A DNA stretch of 64,000 nucleotides from Siphonodentalium dalli (GCA_032622095.1 CP136063.1:32678987-32742986), one strand, 5' to 3'; counted from the first letter of the stretch, positions 10,401 through 21,774 are shown. Program-made: numbers and translations. Notes: generated by a model from the sequence alone, not told the origin.

Positions 10401-10722
10401 AACTGTTGGTCTAAAAAATGTTTGTGAACCAACTAATTATAATTGTACAATTAATTTAGTTTTGATATTGAACTTTCAATTTCAACATATGACAATTTCT
10501 CCTGTGATTTTTTATGATTCATTCACATGTGTCAACCAGAGGCAACAAATAAAACATTAATCGGATCAGAATATTGTGTCATTGTCTAATTTACTCCCAA
10601 TGTATGGATATATTTTAGGATTCAAACCAGAGTCGATACATTACATGGATGTCATTTCAGTCATTTCATTCTTATCCATTGATAAATACATTCCATAGCT
10701 GCAATGGTATATTTAATGGTAG

Positions 10723-11113
10723 TTAACCCTTTACCCAACAAAACGGCCAAATAAAGCTTCAACAGCCTAAAATATCTTCGGTCTGTCTCAATAGAACCAT
10801 ACAAATATGGATATCATTGGAACCGGCTCCTTGACCACATTGTGATAGTTACAGTTATGCCCTGTGCCAATGCATTCTCTTATATATGCGAGTCGACCAT
10901 AGGTCGCCTCGCATATATAAGAGAATGCATTGGCCTAAAAAAAATCTTTTTTTTAACACTTTTTACCATTTGTTCTTACATTTTTTAACAATTTTATAAT
11001 TTTTAATGTGTTAAGCCAATGCATTCTCTTATATATGCGAGGCGACCTATGGTCGACTCGCATATATAAGAGAATGCATTGGCACAGGGCCCTTCTGTTG
11101 GGTAAAGGGTTAA
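10723..11113. mobile_element. TTAA-flanked MITE carrying two 69-bp palindromes
   Basis: Ends TTAACCCTTTACCCAACA and TGTTGGGTAAAGGGTTAA are perfect inverted repeats with TTAA at both borders, fitting a piggyBac-type element. Two palindromes lie inside at 10866-10934 and 11015-11083; each has 33-bp arms around a 3-base loop with one mismatch (CCAATGCATTCTCTTATA is part of the arm). They are mutually inverted, so several alternative hairpins are possible. Confidence 0.9.
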
Positions 11114-12060
11114 CCACAATTTTTAGTTAATGTTAGCTAAAAGGCATCATTTCCAACTGCTTGACATTTAAGATTTGCAATTGATATCATATAGTTAATA
11201 AGGGAACTTTTGAACAACTTAAACATTCAAATAACATGCACAGATGATGTGGCTCTTAATTATTTGGAGGCTGGTCAGCTCTGCATGTGATGCGACTTGT
11301 CTATTTATTCAATAATCTTTTATTAATAATTCTTTTTTGTTATTATCAGCAATATTGTTAATCAAGATGCTGGCTAACCAAAATGATAAATTTTCTCAAT
11401 AATCCAATACATTTAGTATATATTCCACACCATTGTACCACAGAGTTGTACATTTATGTAATTTAAAGGTAACATTGAAATTTAATCTATTTTTCTTAGC
11501 CCATGATGTGTCCATGTCCAATCTAGCTACCAAACTTGGTATGTGTCTTTATCAGCCAAATATACAGTTCAAGTACGGTTCAGTCCAATAATGTTATTGC
11601 CCTTTTTCGACTTGTACAATTTCATAACATTTTGGTTTATGACCGACAACCCCAATTTGGATTAAAAATAAAGCAACACATATTTGTCTCAACCAAAAGG
11701 CTGGACTAGAAAAGGTATAAACTTTATCACTGCAACTAATTATAACCCCACTTGGTGAAGACTAAATCACACTGGAAGTGAATACATGTTCCTCAATGTA
11801 TTTCACAGTAGATGAAGGTGGGTCTCATATCAAGATAGCATGATTTATATGACTTTCAATTGTAACGATTCATAGTGAATTGGCTCACTAAATCATGTAA
11901 TCTTGAGCTGGACATTCCTGTTATGTGAAATACATTAACATGGTTAGCGAACACAGCAGGTGAAGGCCAGCCTCCAATCAAATTGGCATGATTTATGTGG
12001 CTTTCGATAGCCCATTTCGTGAACAAATTTAATTACATGACTGAAATTTTGCGAGAACCC
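11114..12060. other. no gene recognised
   Basis: AT-rich spacer. Two weakly similar blocks near 11790-11900 and 11930-12010 (CATGATTTATATGACTTTC, GTGAAATACATT) suggest an old duplication. Confidence 0.4.
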
Positions 12061-12207
12061 TTTCCAAAGTATTCTCTTAATGTTATGTGTCGCCCATAGG
12101 ACCCTAACTTATATGAAAGAATGCATTGACCGAACAATATTCACCATGACCTTGTAAGTCAGTACATTCTCTTATATATGCGAGGATCCCTGAGAGACCG
12201 CATATAT

Positions 12208-12429
12208 GAGGCCCCCACCCCCTTTTTCGTACGCCGTATTCCATGCCCTGTTATGAGGTACGCCGTATTCCAGCCCCTTTGTTAGGAGGTATTCGGTATT
12301 CCAAAAATACTGGTATTCGTACGCAGGTCTTCCAAAAAATGAAGTTTTCATATATTTTTATGTATTCCGTATTCCACCCTCTGTGTTAAGTTGTATTCCG
12401 TATTCCATGGGAGGTGGTGCAGGGGCCTC
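12208..12429. mobile_element. 222-bp MITE with GAGGCCCC ends inside an older palindromic repeat
   Basis: GAGGCCCCC...CACCCCC at the left mirrors GGTGGTGCAGGGGCCTC at the right. ATATAT flanks both sides and, because the target was a CATATATGAGAG palindrome arm, the duplication could be 6-9 bp. The interior repeats CGTATTCCA and TACGCCGTATTCC about six times. Confidence 0.6.
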
Positions 12430-12468
12430 ATATATGAGAGCACTCACTGGCGTAGGGGGAAGATGTCT

Positions 12469-12543
12469 CTATTCCGAAGGTTCGCTATTCCGAAGGTTCA
12501 CTATTCCGAAGGTTCACTATTCCGAAGGTTCTCTATTCCGAAG
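12469..12543. repeat. 16-bp minisatellite, about 4.7 copies
   Basis: Unit CTATTCCGAAGGTTCA with single-base changes, followed by a decayed copy. Lies right after the palindromic repeat. Confidence 0.92.
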
Positions 12544-12559
12544 ATTTTTTTTATTATAA

Positions 12560-13235
12560 AGGTTAATTCTATATTCTAAAGTATTGAGAGGGTTCTTTAT
12601 CACGAAGACTCTTTTTATGAAGGAAATAACTTAAAACATTGAAACAATAAATGTGACTCTTTTTTCGCGGTTTCCCACTGGGTTTCCTTGACATTAAGTA
12701 TGCCGTTATTTCACAAAACATATTCACGTCAGGCAGCCCACACAATTGCTATGTTTCCATACAATTTAATGTCTTCACGTATGACGTTATATCTCAATAA
12801 TCTTAGATGCAAGAATACGCCAGCTAAATGCGGATTAAAACAGTGGGGCTATAACTCTTAATGAATACTGCGTAGCAGAATGTCGTTGAATAGACGGGTA
12901 TGAGATTAACCTAACTGCAATTGTGAATTTTTATTGAATTTTAAGGCCCACTTAATTTTCGAGTCACCGACTATTTTTTTATAACAATCTGTGCCATAAA
13001 ATATGATTGAAACACTATAGTTCATCACCAGTTGAAACGTCTGTATCCGAAGATGCCCATAGACAAATAGAAAACAGCTTAAATCATAAAATGATTCCCC
13101 CCGTTATGGCTCCCAGAATGCAACAGAATTCAACCTAATGTATTTTCAATTGAAGGGGAATAACACTATCTTTAATATAGAGTTATTCCCCTCCAATGAA
13201 AATAATACACTTTGCGCAACAAAACCAGATGAACT
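12560..13235. other. no gene recognised; one small hairpin
   Basis: An inverted repeat at about 13143-13205 pairs AAGGGGAATAACACT with AGTTATTCCCCTCCAATG, giving a hairpin of about 25 bp per arm around an AT-rich loop. Nothing else recognisable. Confidence 0.5.
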
Positions 13236-16200
13236 TTTGGTGTCTAACGAAAGGGCCACATTCGCCCTATACACGCATATCAACCCCGCCACTGACCGGA
13301 CACCGGAAGTTACATTATTCGGTCGACAACTGACCTAACATAAAATGCCACAAACACGAAAAACTGCGTTCGACATTAATGTTTAGAATTTAGATTTCTC
13401 GATGAATACGCAAGCAAACAACAAGTGTTAGGTATCAAATAACGCAATGGAATACTGTGCATTCGTTTTTAGCTACAATATGGCTGTTTTAGTGCGAATA
13501 TTGTAATGGCGAACACGCAAACACGCGCCGATTAAACAGTTAAAAATAGACTCGATGTTTACAATTACAGGATCGATTTCAGCTGGTATATTCAATATAA
13601 TGGGGCGTATGGTATATCAAAATGTAGGATTAGACACAGGGAATGTATTTTTTTAAATGGGTCCACCAGGCGGTGAAATTGTTGCTGAAATTCGCTACAA
13701 GATATTCGCACTTATTTTTATTTCAGTTGTGACTAAAAGCCCAGATGCCGGAGCCCGGCGACTAAAAGCCAAGTTACAAAATAGATCAACTGGTTTGAAC
13801 GAATGAATATGTCAATGGTAAGACTATTCAAAAGAATATTAAATCAAATAGTGTTTATAGACTTAAAAACGTATGTGTCCGCCATTCATATGCGGTGGAG
13901 GTTCTCATATTATCTGCCAGTCATACGCGGGGGAGGTTCTCATATGAACATATTATCTGCCGGTCATACGCGGTGGAGGTTCATATTATCCGCCGGTCAT
14001 ACGCGGGGGAATTTCTCATATTATCCGGCGGATAATATGTTCATATGAGAACCTCCCCTATGTATGACTGGAGTATAATATGAGAACCTCCCTCGCGTAT
14101 GACCGGTGGATAATATGAGAACCTCCCTCGCGTATGACCGGCGGATAATATGTTCATATGAGAACCTCCCCCGTGTATGACCGGCGGATAATATGTTCAT
14201 ATGAGAACCTCCCTCGCGTATAACCGGCGGATAATATGTTCATATGAGAACCTCCCCAACGTATGACCGGAGGATAATATGAGAACCTCCCTTGCGTATG
14301 ACCGGTGGATAATATGTTCATATGAGAACCTCCACCGCTTATGACCGGTGGATAATATGTTCATATGAGAACCTCCCCCACGTATGACTGGAGGATAATA
14401 TGAGAACCTCCCTCGCATATGACCGATGTATAATATGAGAACCTCCCTCGCATATGACAGGCGGATAATATGTTCATATCAGAACCTCCCCCACGTATGA
14501 CCGGAGGATAATATGAGAACCTCCCTCGCGTATGACCGGCGGATAATATGAACCTCCACCGCGTATTACCGGTGGATAATATGCTCATATGAGAACCTCC
14601 CCCGTGTATGACCGGCGGATAATATGTTCATATGAGAACCTCCCCCACGTATTACTGGAGGATAATATGAGAACCTCCCTCGCATATGACCGATGTATAA
14701 TATGAGAACCACCCTCGCATATGACAGGCGGATAATATGTTAATATCAGAACCTCCCCCACGTATGACCGGAGGATAATATGAGAACCTCCCTCGCGTAT
14801 GACCGGCGGATAATATGAACCTCCACCGCGTATTACCGGTGGATAATATGCTCATATGAGAACCTCCCTTACGTATGACTGGAGGATAATATGAGAACCT
14901 CCCCCACGTATGACTGGAGGATAATATGAGAACCTCCCTCGCATATGACCGGTGGATAATATGAGAACCTCCCTCACATATGACCGGCAGATAATATGTT
15001 CATATGAGAACCTACACCGCGTATGACCGGCGGATAATATGTTCATATGAGAACCTCCCCTACGTATGACCGGTGAATAATATGAACCTCCACCGCGTAT
15101 GACTGGCGGATAATATGTTCATATCAGAACCTCCCCCATGTATGACCGGAGGATAATATGAGAACCTCCCTCGCGTATGACCGGCGGATAATATGAACCT
15201 CCACCGCGTATTACCGGCAGATAATATGCTCATATGAGAACCTCCCTTACGTATGACCGGAGGATACTATGAGAACCTTCCTCGCGTATGACCGGTGGAT
15301 AATATGAGAACCTCCCTCGCGTATGACCGGCGGATAATATGTTCATATGAGAACCTCCCCCAACGTATGACCGGAGGATAATATGAGAACCTACCTCGCG
15401 TATGACCGGTGGATAATATGAACCTCCACCGCGTATGACCAGCGGATAATATGTTCATATCAGAACCTCCCCCGCGTATGACCGGAGTATAATATGAGAA
15501 CCTCCCTCGCGTATGACCGGTGGATAATATGAGAACCTCCCTCGCGTATGACCGGCGGATAATATGTTCATATGAGAACCCTCCCCGTGTATGACCGGCG
15601 GATAATATGTTCATATGAGAACCTCCCCCGTGTATGACCGGCGGATAATATGTTCATATGAGAACCTCCCTCGCGTATGACCGGCGGATAATATGTTCAT
15701 ATGAGAACCTCCCCAACGTATGACCGGAGGATAATATGAGAACCTCCCTCGCGTATGACCGGTGGATAATATGTTCATATGTGAACCTCCCCCCACGTAT
15801 GACCGGAGGATAATATGAGAACCCCCCCCCACGTATGACTGGAGGATAATATGAGAACCTCCCTCGCATATGACCGGTGGATAATATGAGAACCTCCCTC
15901 GCATATGACCGGCGGATAATATGTTCATATGAGAACCTCCACCGCGTATGACCGGCGGATAATATGTTCATATGAGAACCTCCCCCACGTATGAACAGAG
16001 GATAATATGAGAACCTCCCTCGCGTATGACCGGCGAATAATATGAACTTCCACCGCGTATTACTGGCGGATAATATGCTCATATGAGAACCTCCCTTACG
16101 TATGACCGGAGGATAATATTTGAACCTCACTCGCGTATGACCGGTGGATAATATGAGAACCTCCCTCGCGTATGACCGGCGGATAATATGTTCATATGAG

Positions 16201-17204
16201 AACCTCCCCCGTGTATGACCGGCGGATAATATGTTCATATGAGAACCTCCCTCGCGTATGACCGGCGGATAATATGTTCATATGAGAACCTCCCCAACGT
16301 ATGACTGGAGGATAATATGAGAACCTCCATCGCGTATGACCGGTGGATAATATGAACCTCCACCGCGTATGACCAGCGGATAATATGTTCATATCAGAAC
16401 CTCCCCCGCGTATGACCGGGGGATAATATGAGAACTTCCCTTGCGTATGACTGGCGGATAATATGAACCTCCACCGCGTATGACCGGCAGATAATATATT
16501 CATATGAGAACCTCCCCCGTGTATGACTGGCAGATTATATGGGAACCTCCACCGCATATGAATGGCGAACACATAAGTTTTTAAGTCTATAAACACTATT
16601 TGATTTGAATATTCTTTTGAATAGTCTTACCATTGACATATTCATTCGTTCAAACCAGTTGATATATTTTGTAACTTGGCTTTTAGTCGCCGGGCTCCGG
16701 CATCTGGGCTTTTAGTCACAACTGAAATAAAAATAAGTGCGAATATCTGCAACAATTTCACCGCCTGGTGGGACCCATTTAAAAAAAAATACATTCCCTG
16801 TGTCTAATCCAACATTTTGATATACTATACGCCCCATTCTATTGAATATACCAGCTGAAATAGATCCTGTAATTGTAAACATCGAGTCTATTTTTATCTG
16901 TTTTATCGGCGCGTGTTTGCGTGTTCGCCTTTACAATATTCGCACTAAAACAGCCATATTGTAATGCACAGTATGCACAGTATTCCACTGCGTTATTTGA
17001 TACCCAAAACTTGTTGTTTGCTAGCGTATTAATCGAGAAATCTAAATTCTAAACATTAATGTCGAACGCAGTTTTTCGTGCTTGTGACATTTTATGTTAG
17101 GTCAGTTGTCGACCGAATAATGTAACTTCCGGTGTCCGGTCAGTAGCGCGGTTAACATGTGTGGATAGGGCGAATATGGACCTTTCGTTAGACACCAAAA
17201 GGAT
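13236..17204. mobile_element. large foldback element (FB1)
   Basis: Unique inverted arms of about 600 bp at 13236-13880 and 16560-17204. Left TTTTGGTGTCTAACGAAAGG pairs with right CCTTTCGTTAGACACCAAAA, and many blocks match along the arms (GCGTGTTTGCGTGTTCGCC, ATTGTAAACATCGAGTCTAT, ACTTGGCTTTTAGTCGCCGG). They enclose a 2.7-kb tandem array. The architecture (long inverted repeats with tandem short repeats, no transposase) matches the foldback class known from Drosophila FB and Galileo. No target duplication was identified. Confidence 0.8.
13885..16560. repeat. orientation-switching tandem array, 33/35/43-bp units
   Basis: Units contain CGTATGACCGGCGGATAATA and GAGAACCTCCC. Three length classes differ by GA and GTTCATAT insertions (33, 35 and 43 bp). 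The first about 150 bp run in the opposite orientation and meet the rest at a palindromic junction near 14030. A higher-order duplication is visible: 14414-14610 matches about 14680-14870. Because 33, 35 and 43 differ modulo 3, the open frames through this region hop phase and are not genes. Confidence 0.95.
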
Positions 17205-17540
17205 CCCTCTACGCACTGTATTCCTCGAGATATCGGCCGTCCCACCCAATTTGAAAATCCTGTCCCGCAGATTGTCATTCTATCCCAAATTCAACCCCAT
17301 GTTAGGTCAGTTGTCGATCAAATAATGCAACTTCTGGTGTCCGGTCAGTGGCGGAGTTAATATGTGTGAATAGGGCGAATGTGGGCCTTTCGTTAGACAC
17401 CAAAATAAGCCCCCCTACGCCTTGTATTCCTCGAGATATCGGCCGTCCCAAGCAATTTGAAATTCTGTCCCGCAGATTGTCGTTTTGTCCCATATCCCAT
17501 CCCATCCCGCAGATTGTCATGTCCCGAGTCGTCCCACGTT
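17096..17540. repeat. 205-bp tandem duplication at the outer end of FB1
   Basis: GTCAGTTGTCGA, CTTTCGTTAGACACCAAAA, TTCCTCGAGATATCGGCCGT and TCCCGCAGATTGTC recur with a 205-bp offset (17101 and 17306). The same block ends the second foldback at 37560-37720, where it also stops right after GCAGATTGTCATGTCCC. That shared end marks a probable true right border of the family. Confidence 0.85.
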
Positions 17541-18135
17541 CGGCAGTCAGAGCAGTGCAAATCACCGGTAAAGACTGCTATATAACCGTACAAGACACTG
17601 AGACTATAAACCAACCAATTGATAATGGATTCTACATAAACAGAGAATTTGTGCGCCCCTTCGATGTTGAAAATCGGGCAACACATATAACAATAAGAAA
17701 TGCTCCAGTTGAAATGAAAGATCAGTTATAATTAGACGCCATTGCAAAATATGGGTCAATTATCGAGGGAAGTTTCCGAAGAGGATTTCTAAAGGGGAGG
17801 GACAATATTGAAAATGTATCACGTTATATGCAGCTCAAAGTGAATGATGCTGTAGAAATTCCCAGTTTACTGACCGTTGATAACTTCATGATCAAAGGTC
17901 ATCTGTCAACAACAGCTGAATAGATATAACCAGTGCTCACGATGTTTTTCTGATTCACATACGTCACGCATGTGCTCCAATCCAATTGTGTGCAGGCACT
18001 GTCTGGTTTCTGGTCACGTGATCGCCCGGTGTCCCCAATTGACCGAGTACGGCAAATGAAGTAACGGTACTGGGTACTACGACAGACGCAAGCCAACAAC
18101 CAATTATCGACAAGAGGCCAACAAGAAAACCATAG
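17541..18135 (+). pseudogene. decayed zinc-knuckle ORF (ORF1/gag-like of a retroelement)
   Basis: Reading in plus frames gives a conserved-looking nucleic-acid-binding protein: a beta-rich stretch (ITGKDCYITVQDTETI), THITIRNAPVEMKDQL, then SFRRGFLKGRDNIENVSRY. Stops and a frameshift break it near 17729 and 17920. The frame that follows has two CX2CX4HX4C zinc knuckles at 17934-18032 (CSRCFSDSHTSRMC and CRHCLVSGHVIARC). This arrangement is typical of ORF1/gag-like proteins of invertebrate retrotransposons, which coat element RNA. It abuts the right end of foldback FB1. No reverse transcriptase follows, so the copy is truncated. Confidence 0.65.
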
Positions 18136-18308
18136 TCAGAAATGATAACGCCACCAAGATCATATTATTAGCCATAAATAGAAATTATAATAATATGATA
18201 TAAACTAGCTTTCAAATCCCATGTGGGGAGTTTGGATACTTCCATATATAAAGTTTTCCCCGTTTCTCGTGTTATACATTACATTCTTCAAGCTGTCTTT
18301 TTAGTACA

Positions 18309-18880
18309 CTAGCTGATGGGCCCGACTTCGTCCGGGCTGTTTCCCATCTGATTTCCGGCGAAAGGCGCAATTTGACCTTGAATTGACTATTTTGAAAGTC
18401 AAGGTCAGGTCTTGGTCATGAATTGACCCGTCCAAAACACTCTCCGGAGAAAAGTACCCCTAGGTGTCAAATTTCGTCGAAATCAGTCCGTTTTACCCGA
18501 TTTGACTTTGAATTGACCATTTTGAAGGTCAAGGTCAGGTCGGGATCACGATTTGACCCGTCCAAAACACCCCCTGACAAAAGTACCCCTAGTATCAAAT
18601 TTCGTCGAAATCAATCCGTCTTACCTGATTTGAACTTTGATTTGCCATATTGAAGGTCAAGGTCACGCCGGGGTCACGATTTGACCCGCCCAAAACACTC
18701 CCCGGATAAAAGTAGCCATATGTATAAATTTTTGTCGAAATCCGTCCGTTTACCCAATTTGACATTGTCAATTGTCAAGGTGAGCTTGGGGTAACGATTT
18801 GACCCGTCCAAAACACTCCCCGGACACAAGTACCTCTAAGTGTCAAATTTCGACGAAATCCATCTTTGATTGCCACACGA
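18309..18880 (-). mobile_element. pearl/HINE-like Helitron-related element, tandem core
   Basis: Read on the minus strand it ends with a GC-rich hairpin (GCCCGGACGAAGTCGGGC) followed by CATCAGCTAG, i.e. the hairpin plus CTAG terminus of Helitron-type elements. The core is four or five units of about 115 bp containing GATTTGACCCGTCCAAAACA, AAGTACCCCTA and TTTCGTCGAAATC. This matches the bivalve pearl type of non-autonomous element (established pattern, from memory). Confidence 0.65.
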
Positions 18881-18989
18881 TCGCATGCTTTCCAAAGGGT
18901 GTGGTAATATCAATAGCAGCACATGTGCTAATATGTGTCGGACTATTTTATTCCGCGGGGTAAGACTACAGCTTTTAAAGCGACCCATT

Positions 18990-19260
18990 TTTTACTTTTA
19001 CATCGACCTAATAACTAGCCTAGTAACCAGGCCAGAAAGGACATATCTTGGGATATGCATTGACTGAAGCGCGTGATGAAATTGCAAAGGAAAGTAATGG
19101 CGGCGATTCCAAATGTGAAAGCGAAGAAAACCCAACACATGAATCTGTTTTGGGGTATGTAATGACTGAGACGCGTGTTGAAATTTCAAAGGAAAGTAAT
19201 GTACGTGACTCTATCGGTACGATTGAGCCACTTACGACACTACCTAATTACCCATAATGC
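18990..19260. repeat. about 110-bp direct repeat, two copies
   Basis: GGGATATGCATTGACTGAAG and GGGGTATGTAATGACTGAGA start two similar blocks that share AAAGGAAAGTAATG. No recognisable gene. Confidence 0.6.
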
Positions 19261-19269
19261 AATCCCCCA

Positions 19270-20730
19270 TTGGACAATAACATATTCACCTGTGACAATT
19301 ACATATAAAATTATATGTAAAATTTATTCGATCAACGTATTCGGAAACACACACGAATAGTACAACCACCGGCCCCTGGAACAAATTGGTCATAATACTA
19401 AAAGTACATATTTATAAGACACTCGGGTCTGGGATTTTTTTTATTATATTATTTTTAGGGTCACATTCCCCATTTTAAAGAAATAACACCAAGCTTCGTG
19501 AAAATGGCTTCAAAATCACTATTTTTCAAAATACCAAATGTGTTGCCCCTTCCTTAAATATTATAATAGTCTTCAAAACTAACATCCATAAAATAGAATA
19601 AAGCAAAACAAGTTTTAAAAATCTATTCCCAAAATTATAAATTTTTAAAACATCTGCCGATCTGCATGCCCGTCCGTTTGATCGCCTATATAATTTATAG
19701 CAAAAGTTATAAACATTATTAGCGCCCTTAATCCCCGGGTTACTTGCCTGCTAAGACCCCATGTTCATATTTTCAGAGGGGTTCAGTCGTTGTGTCGCCT
19801 TTTGCCTGACAGACACACGTACTCAATTTATTTGTATAATAGTAAACGTTAATGCTAATATGTCACTCTACATTTGAACGCCTGACACCCCCGTCAACAA
19901 CACCGCCATCGCCATTGTACGCCCGTGACATCGGCACAGAAACTGGCCAACATCCCGCGACTGGATGTCGCCTTGATATAAATCAAGCATAGTTCCCAGT
20001 TTTACTATACGAGTAGGCTGCACTTTCAAGAATGGACAGTCCGTAGATAAAATAAAGTCCACCCTGATTACGATACGGAAACTAACTTCATTTTTATTAT
20101 TCGATTAATACAAGTTGTTACTCTTTTCATCATTACTATCAATAAAACAAAAATTATGCATGCACGCAAGAAACAGGTCTGTTGTCTTGTGAAACGCATG
20201 GCCAAATAGCCTACATGTCTCTTTGAAAAGCCGACGAAATTTCTAACAGATGTACACATCGTTTATGAATTTCGTCTGCTTTTCAAAGCCAAAGGCGAAG
20301 CAGTTAACCAAACTCCAGACAGAGGTATCTCATCGTTTCGGGGCGATAGTGTAGAGGGCGCTTAATGGAGTTTGGCAGTTAAAGGTGGATTATCTCTTTG
20401 TAAACATGTATTATATAGTTACTGGGGTATAAAATATTAGATTTGAATCGAAGACTCCTGTCCGGAAATGCTTCTATCGATTAATATTTGATGATACAGG
20501 GCCTGTTTGGTGACAGTCTAGACAGTTTGACCTACATTCTCTGCAGTACTACCGTTGGAGTTTGACCTATATTCTCCGCCCACGCGTCGGTCTACTTGTA
20601 CCGGTTGGACATGTCCGGACATGACCCGCTGGTTATATCCAGACTTTTCCATATGAATGGTATAGTATCTACATGATCACGTGATGATCTCGGTGGGGTA
20701 GCTTCAGTCTTTAATTTTAAAGGGACACTA
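19270..20730. other. no gene recognised
   Basis: AT-rich sequence with several short open frames on both strands but no protein motif that I recognise. TTTGACCTA(C/T)ATTCTC occurs twice near 20527 and 20567. Confidence 0.4.
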
Positions 20731-20828
20731 GGCTCTCACTGGGGATGATTATTAAAGTGACACTCACTATGGATGAATGTTAAAGTAACGCATGGCGCAC
20801 ACTGTGGGATAATGTTAAAGTGACACTC

Positions 20829-21060
20829 GCATTGAAAACTTCAAAAACTTCAAAAACTTCAAAAAGTTCAAAAACTTCAAAAACTTCAAAAATTTCAAAA
20901 ATTTCAAAAAGTTCAAAAAGTTCAAAAATTTCAAAAACTTACAAAAGTTCAAAAATTTCGAAAAACTTCAAAAACTTAAAAAAAATTCAAAAACTTAAAA
21001 AACTTCACAAATTTCACAAATTTCACAAATTTCAAAAAACTTCAAAAATTAAACAAAATT
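20829..21060. repeat. 9-bp minisatellite (AAAAACTTC)n
   Basis: About 24 tandem units with a variable seventh base (CTTC, GTTC, TTTC). It translates as a TSK/ISK/SSK repeat only because the unit length is a multiple of three. A weaker repeat of TTAAAGTGACACTC precedes it at 20750-20830. Confidence 0.93.
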
Positions 21061-21124
21061 CAGGATTTAGTCATAAATGTGACCCGCTATATCAAATCCA
21101 GTCGGAAGTCGGGATTTTTTTTAT

Positions 21125-21300
21125 CCTGTGCCAATGCATTCTCTTATATATGCGAGTCAGCCGGAGGCGGCGGCGGCGGCGGCGGCGGCGGCCGTAATGC
21201 GCATGTCAACGCCGCGCCGCCGCCGGCGGCGTCGGCGTCGGCAACTACATAATCCTATGGCATGCAAAGAAATTGGCGGCGGCGCCGCCGCCGCCGGCGG
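21125..21300. repeat. half palindrome joined to CGG-rich hairpin tract
   Basis: CCTGTGCCAATGCATTCTCT, the arm of the 69-bp palindrome family, runs straight into (GGC)8-9 at 21165-21192. GCC- and GGC-rich blocks at 21214-21240 and 21273-21300 can pair with it. GTAATGCGCATGTCAACGCC at 21195 is mirrored by GGCGTTGACGTGCGCGTTAC at 21694-21713. Confidence 0.85.
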
Positions 21301-21654
21301 TTCAGGATTTAGTCAAAAATATGGCTTGTTTCCATTCATCGGAAAGCTATGGGGGTACGGTGGTGAGCGCCACTGAAAAAAGCAACTGAGCGAGGGAAAA
21401 AAGAGAAAAATAACATGACAAGTGGTACATAGTACAATTTATTATATTAACTATTCACTCAGACAATGAAACAAGTTCAACCTACATGTGGTGTAAAATT
21501 CCAACTAATGTGTCGGGCATGACATTTTCAACTTTAAAATTATTGCTATCAAAGTTGAGGGTGGGGGCAGACATCCCAGCCCCCTGTCGCCACGTCCCTG
21601 TCGTCCTTGTATATAATGCAGGAAGTTCGAACATGTGAACAACAACAGCAACAA

Positions 21655-21661
21655 CAACAGA

Positions 21662-21693
<32 letters not shown>

Positions 21694-21715
21694 GCGTTGA
21701 CGTGCGCGTTACTAG
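21655..21715. repeat. GCC trinucleotide tract, inverted partner of 21165
   Basis: About ten GCC triplets end in GGCGGCGTTGACG, mirroring the tract 500 bp upstream. A CAA-rich run (AACAACAGCAACAACAACAG) precedes it. Confidence 0.9.
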
Positions 21716-21764
21716 GACTGACCCGCAGTTTATAAGGGTATACGTCTTGGATGGTATTTTGGCG

Positions 21765-21774
21765 TATATAAAAA
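21765..21774 (+). promoter_or_regulatory. TATA box upstream of two small overlapping ORFs
   Basis: TATATAAAAA lies 46 bp before the ATG at 21811, with TTCAGAGTAC about 16 bp further downstream as a possible initiator. The spacing would give a very short leader. Judged by sequence only. Confidence 0.4.

Noticed and set aside
12391-12579. Open frame with RRFAIPKVHYSEGSLFRRFSIP
   Set aside because: Runs through the 16-bp minisatellite CTATTCCGAAGGTTCA.
13803-16596. Many long open frames coding for HTRGRFSYEHIIRRSY-like repeats
   Set aside because: They are by-products of the 33/35/43-bp foldback array, occur on the array's orientation only where stops are missing, and change phase from unit to unit.
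20820-21197. A Lys/Ser/Thr-rich frame (TSKTSKTSK)
   Set aside because: Translation of a 9-bp minisatellite followed by palindrome and CGG tract; not a histone-like or low-complexity protein gene.
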